Part shown: positions 1-4,836 of the stretch, piece by piece | Layout of the letters: each line of letters starts with the position of its first letter | How positions within the stretch are numbered: the first letter of the stretch is position 1 | NCBI GenBank assembly: GCA_023249275.1 | Contig: JAHFCV010000024.1 | Location: 12,431 to 18,317 of the forward strand | Length of the DNA: 5,887 nucleotides | Direction of reading: 5' to 3' | From: Candidatus Methanoperedens sp. | Lineage (GTDB): Archaea; Halobacteriota; Methanosarcinia; Methanosarcinales; Methanoperedenaceae | Position numbers and translations under genes: made by a program | Notes under the pieces: generated by a model | The model's input: the letters and a program-made list of their open reading frames with translations, nothing else | What the model was told of the DNA's origin: nothing | Database searches by the model: none

Positions 1-1116
1 TATGCTGGCGCAGCCCTTTCAGAGAGAATATTAAAATTCGGAGGATGGGGGGGGCAAATCGATATAAAAAACATTGGCGGGAGCCATGTACTTTCCGCGA
101 TTCTGGTAGTAATGCTGCTGCTTTTCTTTGCCTATCCAGCATTTTCCGAAACTTACACGAAGTATTCAAGGTGGGGCGGGGGGGAACCTTCTGGCGGAGG
201 ATTTGGCGAATGGTATGAAACCCTTACCTGGATGCGCTATAACACACCTGACCCCGGGATGGACTATCTTGCAGTTTATAAAAAACCCGAAAATTTGAGT
301 ATCCCATACCCGTACCCTGATACAGCATACGGCGTCATGAGCTGGTGGGACTATGGGCATGTTATAACATACTGGGCACACAGGATACCCAATGCAAATC
401 CATTTCAGTCAGGTGTTGGTGAAGCTGCCAAATTCTTAACCGCCAAGACCGAGGAGGAAGCCAGCAATGTCCTGAACGCACTTGGAATCAATGGAAAACC
501 CGGAGCGCGTTATGTAGTGAGCAATGCCTACATGGCATATGATATACTGCAGACAATCGGAATCTGGGTTGAGGATTATGGCTATTACACCAGGATACAG
601 ACAAACCAGGGACCTCAGGATGTTCCTTCATTGAAGTATTATGATAATATGGAGGCAAAGCTTCACATTTTTGATGGCAACGGTTTAAAGCAGTATAGAT
701 TAGTACACGAATCCCCACGGAACCCTTATAATGACGAACCGTATTACAAAAATATTTATAACATACTATATGGGGGCAATATCCCGGTGGAAAATTCAGG
801 ACTTGTCAAGGTTTTTGAATACGTAAAAGGCGCAAAAATCGAAGGACGCGCGCCGCCGAATACTACAGTCACACTGACAAACACTATTAAAACAAACATC
901 GAAAGGACTGTTCAATATTCACAGACTACTTCCTCCAACGGAACTTATGCATTTACAGTTCCCTATTCGACGCTCGGTCCAATCCCTGGAGAAACACAGT
1001 TTGACACCAGACCAACAGGTCCTTATACGGTGACTTTTGGCAATGCCTCAAAGCAAATCGATGTCAGTGAAAAGGATGTCCTTGAAGGTCGCACTATAAC
1101 CCTTAATCTGGTTTAA
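1..1116 (+). CDS. aglB: Archaeal oligosaccharyltransferase AglB (STT3 family), C-terminal part, 5' end outside window
   Basis: The enzyme moves a lipid-linked oligosaccharide onto Asn in N-X-S/T sequons of exported proteins, on the outer face of the membrane. The reading frame is open from base 1, so 371 residues of a longer protein are present; the polytopic N-terminal part is missing. Seen in order: one hydrophobic segment (about bases 91-147), the W-Y-E-T-L-T-W-M-R-x-N-T-P segment (about 211-250), the family signature WWDYG at 343-357 followed by the R-I-P-N-A-N-P-F-Q stretch, then a Y-V-V-S-N-A-Y-M segment (511-534) where the DK/MI-type motif is expected. A K-V-F-E-Y-V-K-G-A-K-I-E-G segment near 808-846 leads into a beta-rich C-terminal domain typical of archaeal AglB. 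The ATG at 112 lies inside the last hydrophobic segment and is not a real start. Two G homopolymers (47-54 and 178-184) lie in the coding frame. The family call is firm; the exact AglB paralogue is not determined. Confidence 0.93.
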   Translation, partial: YAGAALSERILKFGGWGGQIDIKNIGGSHVLSAILVVMLLLFFAYPAFSETYTKYSRWGGGEPSGGGFGEWYETLTWMRYNTPDPGMDYLAVYKKPENLSIPYPYPDTAYGVMSWWDYGHVITYWAHRIPNANPFQSGVGEAAKFLTAKTEEEASNVLNALGINGKPGARYVVSNAYMAYDILQTIGIWVEDYGYYTRIQTNQGPQDVPSLKYYDNMEAKLHIFDGNGLKQYRLVHESPRNPYNDEPYYKNIYNILYGGNIPVENSGLVKVFEYVKGAKIEGRAPPNTTVTLTNTIKTNIERTVQYSQTTSSNGTYAFTVPYSTLGPIPGETQFDTRPTGPYTVTFGNASKQIDVSEKDVLEGRTITLNLV

Positions 1117-1230
1117 CTGCATCACAGGCGATTGCTTATTAGTCCAGATTCCATGTGATTTTAGAAAAGGCTATTAAGTAAATTCAACATCCATATACTC
1201 AGGAAATCAAAGTAAAAAGGATGAAAAATT

Positions 1231-2145
1231 ATGATGTATGATGTCGTAATAATAGGAGGTGGGCCTGCCGGTCTCACAGCCGGGATATATACAAAGCGAG
1301 CAATGCTAAAAGCACTCCTTCTTGAAAAAACGGGTGTCGGAGGACAGATAATTGTTACAGATCTTGTTGAGAACTTCCCTGGATTCCAGGAAATATCAGG
1401 GGCTGACCTTGCAAAGAAGTTCGAGGAACATGCACAGAAATTCGGGCTTGAAACGAAAAGCATGGTCGAAGTCAGCGGGATTGAGGATAAAGGAAAGACA
1501 AAATTGGTGAAAACATCAGAGGGCGACATCGAAGCAAAGGCTGTAATAATAGCAACAGGCACCACGCCCAGGAAATTGGGGGCAAGAGGCGAACTTGATT
1601 TTATAGGCAGAGGCGTCTCTTACTGCGCCACTTGCGACGGCTTTTTCTTCAGGGAAAAGGTGGTCGTGGTTGTGGGTGGAGGGGATTCTGCAATCACAGA
1701 AGCTATTTTCCTGACCAAGATGGCGAAGAAGGTATATGTCGTACATCGCAGGGATAAGCTTCGCGCCGAGAAGATAAACCAGGAACATGCGTTTGCAAAT
1801 CCGAAGATAAGTTTTGTCTGGGATTCGGTTGTCGAAGAAATAGCGGGCAAGAATGTAGTCGAGAAAGTGATTATCAGGAACGTGAAGACAAATGCGACCT
1901 CGGAAATAAAAACAGACGGAGTTTTCATATACGTGGGTCTTATTCCCAACACGGCTTTTGCAAATGTGAAAAAAGACGAATGGGGATTTATAATTCCAAA
2001 CGATAAAATGGAAACCTCAGTACGGGGTATTTTCGTGGCTGGTGATTGCAGGGTTACGCCGCTGCGCCAGATAGCAACGGCGGTAGGGGACGGGGCGATA
2101 GCGGCTGTATCTGCGGAAAGATACATAGAAGAAATATCGGCTTGA
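1231..2145 (+). CDS. trxB: Thioredoxin reductase, NADPH-type flavoprotein
   Basis: This low-molecular-weight thioredoxin reductase passes electrons from a pyridine nucleotide via FAD and a redox dithiol to thioredoxin in the cytoplasm. The 304 residues match the usual length of about 300-320. Visible motifs: FAD-binding GGGPAG at residues 9-14; I-A-T-G at 107-110; redox-active CATC with Cys132 and Cys135; second nucleotide-binding motif GGGDSA at 149-154; HRRDKLRA at 172-179, whose two Arg and the later Arg178 are the family pattern for binding the NADPH phosphate; and the C-terminal FAD motif F-V-A-G-D-C at 268-273. NADPH preference is therefore predicted, although some archaeal relatives use other donors. 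The first of two consecutive ATGs is taken as the start; an A/G-rich stretch at about 1217-1224 is only a weak ribosome-binding match. An ATG at 1221 is in another frame and soon stops. It probably forms an operon with the next gene, 7 bases downstream. No thioredoxin gene is in the window. Confidence 0.96.
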   Translation: MMYDVVIIGGGPAGLTAGIYTKRAMLKALLLEKTGVGGQIIVTDLVENFPGFQEISGADLAKKFEEHAQKFGLETKSMVEVSGIEDKGKTKLVKTSEGDIEAKAVIIATGTTPRKLGARGELDFIGRGVSYCATCDGFFFREKVVVVVGGGDSAITEAIFLTKMAKKVYVVHRRDKLRAEKINQEHAFANPKISFVWDSVVEEIAGKNVVEKVIIRNVKTNATSEIKTDGVFIYVGLIPNTAFANVKKDEWGFIIPNDKMETSVRGIFVAGDCRVTPLRQIATAVGDGAIAAVSAERYIEEISA

Positions 2146-2152
2146 ACTAAGG

Positions 2153-2620
2153 ATGAACCAGGAAGAACCTAAAGCTCTGGACGACTTCATTTCCCAGGAA
2201 GAACGGGAGCACTTACTTAACGGGCTGCACAGGTTTCTTGTATGGGTGGGTGAAAAAGTACCCGACGAAGTTGAAGTGAACGGTAAGAACATTAAACTTA
2301 ACGAGTTAATCTGGCGGTGCATCCATAAAAAAGAGTTCTCAGAGCAGGAAAAAAAACGATTCCTTGAGCTTGTTCAGATTCTGGAATCAAAAGAGAAACA
2401 CGATGAGGAAGCGCTTCGTAAAGCCCATCTCACACGCGAAGAGGCAAAAAGATTGTATGCTGAATCTGCAAGTCTCATCCGCGCTATTATGGATTTAAGG
2501 GAATGCGAGGCTGGAAATGTCAAATTGAAAGAATCCAGCGATGAAATAAGACGCAAAGTGGATGATGCGAGGCGATGGATTGGTTTTTTGAAGAATGTTG
2601 GGAAGAAAAACACAATTTAA
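2153..2620 (+). CDS. DUF5788-like archaeal protein of unknown function
   Basis: A 155-residue, highly charged, mostly helical protein with no signal peptide or membrane segment, so probably cytoplasmic. It resembles the archaeal DUF5788 family known from methanogens and haloarchaea; this is from memory of the pattern, not from a search. Recognisable stretches are a conserved-looking N-terminal block around residues 24-54 (G-L-H-R-F-L-V-W-V-G, then V-P-D-E, then L-N-E-L-I-W), a Glu/Lys-rich helix at 63-105 that could form a coiled coil, a block with L-I-R-A-I-M-D-L-R-E at 108-117, and a C-terminal V-D-D-A-R-R-W helix at 136-142. No catalytic motif or metal-binding set is visible; the only Cys are 56 and 118. 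The ATG lies 7 bases after the trxB stop with AAGG directly before it, too close for a normal ribosome-binding site, so translational coupling to trxB is likely. Its role, including any link to redox, is unknown. Confidence 0.85.
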   Translation: MNQEEPKALDDFISQEEREHLLNGLHRFLVWVGEKVPDEVEVNGKNIKLNELIWRCIHKKEFSEQEKKRFLELVQILESKEKHDEEALRKAHLTREEAKRLYAESASLIRAIMDLRECEAGNVKLKESSDEIRRKVDDARRWIGFLKNVGKKNTI

Positions 2621-3063
2621 TTATTTCGGTGCAATTCGAGTTTCATCAAACAAGCGTCTTCAGCGTCGAGGTAGTATTTTTCTGCAATTCCGCTCTGGCA
2701 GAACCCATGCCTTTCATAGAATCTTTTCGCTTTGATGTTACTTGAACGCACTTCGAGGATAATTTCAAAAGCCCCCATTTTAAGGAAGATGTTGATTATC
2801 TCTTTTAAAAGGCTGCCGCCCACCCTGCGGTTGCGGTATGCCGGATGCACTGCAAGCGAGAATATGCGACCTGTCCCGGCAGACGCCAGAAACCCCGCAG
2901 CATAGCCCACTACAATGCCGTTTATTTCAGCCACAAGAAAAGTTTCAGGGTATGTCTCATAGAACTGCATGTAAAGATAGGGGTCATGCTCGTCAAAGAC
3001 TTTCCTTTCAATATCAATGACCCACTGGAAATCGGGCGGCTGGAATTTTCTGATGATAATCAC
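2617..3063 (-). CDS. GNAT-family N-acetyltransferase, RimI/Ard1-like
   Basis: A 148-residue single-domain GNAT enzyme, predicted to move an acetyl group from acetyl-CoA to a protein N-terminus or another amine in the cytoplasm. Length and motifs fit the RimI/Ard1 group: an I-R-x-F-Q-P-x-D start, V-A-E-I-N-G-I-V-V-G-Y-A (strand pair, residues 44-55), L-A-V-H-P-A-Y-R-N-R-R-V-G-G-S-L-L at 70-86 as the acetyl-CoA pyrophosphate loop, and E-V-R-S-S-N-I-K-A-K-R-F-Y-E-R-H-G-F at 104-121 as the RimI-type motif B. The usual Q/R-x-x-G-x-G/A loop reads R79-R-V-G82-G-S84, with Ser last. The start is GTG, chosen because an AGGTGA ribosome-binding site lies 5 bases upstream and the protein begins as the family does. 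It converges with the preceding gene: its TAA overlaps that gene's TAA by 3 bases (shared TTAA). Substrate cannot be read from sequence; archaeal relatives acetylate many N-termini. Confidence 0.92.
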   Translation of the reverse strand: MIIIRKFQPPDFQWVIDIERKVFDEHDPYLYMQFYETYPETFLVAEINGIVVGYAAGFLASAGTGRIFSLAVHPAYRNRRVGGSLLKEIINIFLKMGAFEIILEVRSSNIKAKRFYERHGFCQSGIAEKYYLDAEDACLMKLELHRNN

Positions 3064-3068
3064 TCAAT

Positions 3069-3074
3069 TCACCT
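3069..3074 (-). promoter_or_regulatory. Ribosome-binding site of the GNAT gene
   Basis: On the minus strand this reads AGGTGA, an exact piece of the archaeal Shine-Dalgarno consensus GGAGGTGA. It ends 5 bases before the GTG at 3063. It decides the GTG start, since no in-frame ATG lies nearby. Confidence 0.75.
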
Positions 3075-3119
3075 GTTAATTACAAACGTCTAAAAACGCA
3101 TAGGGTTATATTAATCTTG

Positions 3120-3128
3120 TATATATAA
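3120..3128 (-). promoter_or_regulatory. Probable TATA box for the GNAT gene
   Basis: Read on the minus strand it is TTATATATA, a good match to the archaeal TATA consensus, preceded by a purine-rich stretch that could be the TFB-recognition element. A start site 25-27 bases downstream would fall near 3098, giving a leader of about 35 bases that contains the ribosome-binding site. Predicted from sequence only. Confidence 0.55.
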
Positions 3129-3147
3129 TGCACTTTGAAATGCTTCG

Positions 3148-3195
3148 TTCAATACATTTTATAGTTAAGAACCTAATATTCAATACATATTTTAT
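3148..3195 (+). repeat. Imperfect direct repeat, two copies
   Basis: The sequence TTCAATACATTTTAT (3148-3162) recurs at 3179-3195 as TTCAATACATATTTTAT, with a 2-base insertion; the copies start 31 bases apart. They lie in the AT-rich region between the divergent GNAT and truD genes. Both carry a TTTTAT core that could resemble a weak TATA box on the plus strand. Role unknown; in DNA this AT-rich the repeat may be a chance duplication. Confidence 0.5.
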
Positions 3196-3255
3196 GAACA
3201 CTTTGAGTTCTTGGCGTGCTTTTCAGTGTTTGATTTTATTCACCGCAAATTCTAC

Positions 3256-3273
3256 TATGAACCATGGTTCATA
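3256..3273. promoter_or_regulatory. Perfect 18-bp palindrome, candidate operator
   Basis: TATGAACCATGGTTCATA equals its own reverse complement over all 18 bases. Its right end overlaps the TATA-like sequence at 3271-3278 and covers the place where the TFB-recognition element would lie. This is the geometry of a homodimeric repressor or activator site that controls basal factor access to the truD promoter. A lone TATGAAC half-site occurs at 3193-3199. The palindrome is directly visible; its role as an operator is inference, and the binding protein is unknown. Confidence 0.55.
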
Positions 3274-3278
3274 TATAA
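3271..3278 (+). promoter_or_regulatory. Probable TATA box for truD
   Basis: ATATATAA is the best TATA-like element on the plus strand before truD. Transcription would start near 3298-3302, giving a leader of roughly 90 bases that contains the phased dyad at 3307-3369. Other AT-rich positions (for example TTTATA near 3158) could also serve, so the start site is not certain. Confidence 0.5.
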
Positions 3279-3306
3279 CAATGAAAAGGGGCGCAAACAT
3301 TAACAG

Positions 3307-3378
3307 CGAACTAATACGAACTCGTACGAACTCTGGTGGCGTGAGTTCGTATCAGTTCGTACGAGTTAGTTGTTTTTT
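3307..3378 (+). promoter_or_regulatory. Phased CGAACT dyad forming a long hairpin followed by T6, in the truD leader
   Basis: CGAACT starts at 3307, 3317 and 3327. Its reverse complement AGTTCG starts at 3344 and 3354, with a degenerate third copy AGTTAG at 3364. All six are symmetric about 3338 and spaced by exactly 10 bases within each arm. As RNA, arms 3307-3333 and 3343-3369 give 22 Watson-Crick pairs and one G-U in 27 positions, closing a 9-base loop. An alternative perfect 14-bp pairing joins 3319-3332 with 3354-3367. Six T follow at 3373-3378, and truD starts 14 bases later. It could be a leader attenuator/terminator or a DNA operator with sites on one helix face. The repeat and symmetry are seen; the function is inferred. 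Confidence 0.6.
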
Positions 3379-3392
3379 CATACTTAACTATA

Positions 3393-4691
3393 ATGGGGGT
3401 AATTATTATTCCATCGGATAATACTATTGGAATCAGCCTTTATTATACCGGAAATCCCGGGCTCGGCGGGCGTATAAGACAGCAAATCGAGGATTTCTGC
3501 GTTGAGGAACTCACGAACAGGGTCGAAACAACGAACGGGAAATACCTGATTGTGGAACTCACAAAGAAAAACTGGGACATCCACCATCTTGTGCGCGACC
3601 TTGCCCGAATCCTTAGAGTAAGCCAGCAGAGGTTCGGCTGGGCAGGCACCAAGGACAAGCGCGCCCTGACAAAACAGAAAATAAGCATCTGGGACGCGGG
3701 TGAAGAGGATATAGCGCGCGTGCGATTGAAGGATGTGGAGCTAAAACCATTGGGGCGCTCAAACAGGAAGATAAGCCTTGGAGACCTGTGGGGAAACCGT
3801 TTTAAGCTCACAATAAGGGATATCGGGCTATCGCAGGAAGAAACGCTTTCGAGGGTAAAAGCCATAACGCAGGAGCTTGAGCGGGGCGCGCCCAATTTCT
3901 TTGGCGTCCAGAGGTTCGGGGAAAATAGACCTGTGACGCATGTGGTTGGCGTGGCTATCGCGCGGGGTGATTTCAGGGGCGCTGCGCTTACATACATAGC
4001 AAGAGCTTTTGATGATGAGCAGGATGAGATTAGGAAGGCGCGCCAGCACGTGTGGGATTCGGGCGACTTCAAGGAGGGATTGAAGCTGTACCCTGTCAAT
4101 TTCCAGTTCGAGAGGGCTATGATGAACCACCTGGTTGCGCATCCTGATGATTACACCGGAGCCTTCAGGGTATTATCCCCCAAGCTTCAGGAAATGTTCC
4201 TGCATGCATATCAGTCGTATATTTTCAATATCATCCTTTCCCGCAGGATTGAATCGGGTATGCGAATACATGAGGCTTATGATGGTGACATTGTGTGTTT
4301 TAAGAATGAAATGGGCTTGCCCGATACTTCGAGGCTCCAGAAGGTAACGAAGGATAACCTGGATGGGATAAATAACCTGATAAACAGGGGAAGGGCGTTT
4401 GTCACTGCGCCTATTGTGGGGTATGAAACACAGTTTGCAGAGGGCGCGCCGGGTGAAATTGAGCGTGCGGTTGTGCGTGAGTTAAGCATCGACCTTGAGG
4501 GATTCAAAGTTCCTCTTATGCCCGAATTGTCTTCAAAAGGATTGCGAAGGGAGATAATACTGCCTTTCAAGCCTGAATTCAGCGTTGGGGAGGATGAGCT
4601 AAATACGGGGAAGACGAAGCTCACGCTTGAGTTCTCGTTGCAGAAGGGAAGTTATGCGACCACTGTTTTGCGGGAGTATATGAAGAAATAA
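3393..4691 (+). CDS. truD: tRNA pseudouridine(13) synthase TruD
   Basis: TruD converts a uridine to pseudouridine, classically position 13 of tRNA; it acts alone in the cytoplasm. The 432 residues fit the archaeal form, which is longer than the bacterial enzyme of about 350. Motifs: P-G-L-G-G-R-I-R and I-E-D-F-C-V-E-E at 22-39; the catalytic-Asp motif GTKDKR at 85-90 with Asp88 as the expected nucleophile; N-F-F-G-V-Q-R-F-G at 168-176; Y-Q-S-Y-I-F-N at 273-279; and the C-terminal F-S-L-Q-K-G-S-Y-A-T-T-V-L-R-E at 414-428. The TruD insertion domain lies roughly between residues 165 and 375. The ATG at 3393 leaves about ten residues before the conserved I-G-I-S-L-Y, as expected. No Shine-Dalgarno match precedes it, and the leader holds a strong hairpin ending shortly before the start, so regulated translation or attenuation is possible. 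It appears to be transcribed alone. Archaeal TruD may have other RNA targets. Confidence 0.96.
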   Translation: MGVIIIPSDNTIGISLYYTGNPGLGGRIRQQIEDFCVEELTNRVETTNGKYLIVELTKKNWDIHHLVRDLARILRVSQQRFGWAGTKDKRALTKQKISIWDAGEEDIARVRLKDVELKPLGRSNRKISLGDLWGNRFKLTIRDIGLSQEETLSRVKAITQELERGAPNFFGVQRFGENRPVTHVVGVAIARGDFRGAALTYIARAFDDEQDEIRKARQHVWDSGDFKEGLKLYPVNFQFERAMMNHLVAHPDDYTGAFRVLSPKLQEMFLHAYQSYIFNIILSRRIESGMRIHEAYDGDIVCFKNEMGLPDTSRLQKVTKDNLDGINNLINRGRAFVTAPIVGYETQFAEGAPGEIERAVVRELSIDLEGFKVPLMPELSSKGLRREIILPFKPEFSVGEDELNTGKTKLTLEFSLQKGSYATTVLREYMKK

Positions 4692-4729
4692 TCTCGTGTG
4701 CCGATTGTATACCAAATAAAATCGTAATA

Positions 4730-4735
4730 TTTTTT
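4730..4735 (+). terminator. Candidate T-tract terminator after truD
   Basis: A run of six T lies 39 bases after the truD stop in AT-rich DNA. Archaeal transcription often ends at such tracts without a hairpin, and no strong stem precedes this one. Weak evidence on its own, supported by the new promoter just downstream. Confidence 0.35.
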
Positions 4736-4771
4736 CAAAGTTTCATTATCATTATCTAAATAATAACAAAG

Positions 4772-4779
4772 TATATATA
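4772..4779 (+). promoter_or_regulatory. Probable TATA box for the secreted-protein gene
   Basis: TATATATA, preceded by the purine-rich AACAAAG, is a clear archaeal core promoter pattern. A start site near 4800 would leave a leader of about 36 bases before the ATG at 4837. It suggests that the gene is transcribed independently of truD. Confidence 0.6.
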
Positions 4780-4836
4780 TTTTTAGAAATAAACTGGTTC
4801 TATCAAATCTGTAACGGTTTACAGGACAGGAAGAAA

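Noticed and set aside
1121..1159. Inverted repeat ATCACA / TGTGAT after aglB, followed by TTTT, as a terminator
   Set aside because: Only 6 bp of stem with a 27-base loop and a short T run; too weak to call.
1170..1200. TATA-like sequences before trxB
   Set aside because: CTATTAAGTA and CCATATACT are both weak matches without a clear upstream element, so no promoter is annotated, although one may exist in the 114-base gap.
1620..2126. 168-codon minus-strand ORF opposite trxB
   Set aside because: It lies fully inside the well-supported thioredoxin reductase gene and has low-complexity Ser/Thr/Phe content typical of a shadow frame.
3307..3369. CRISPR array or mobile-element end
   Set aside because: The repeat unit is only about 10 bases with no unique spacers, half the copies are inverted, and no transposase, integrase or target duplication is visible.
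3140..3370. General enrichment of GAAC/GTTC through the intergenic region
   Set aside because: Most copies belong to the palindrome and the phased array already described, and GAAC is also frequent in the first part of the truD coding sequence, so a separate signal is not supported.
3128..3421. 97-codon plus-strand ORF across the GNAT-truD intergenic region
   Set aside because: It overlaps the truD start, crosses the palindrome and the phased hairpin, has no ribosome-binding site, and its protein has no recognisable pattern; it looks like a chance open frame.
3443..4099. 218-codon minus-strand ORF opposite truD
   Set aside because: It is an antisense shadow of a gene with strong TruD motifs; the Ser/Arg-rich product has no family features.
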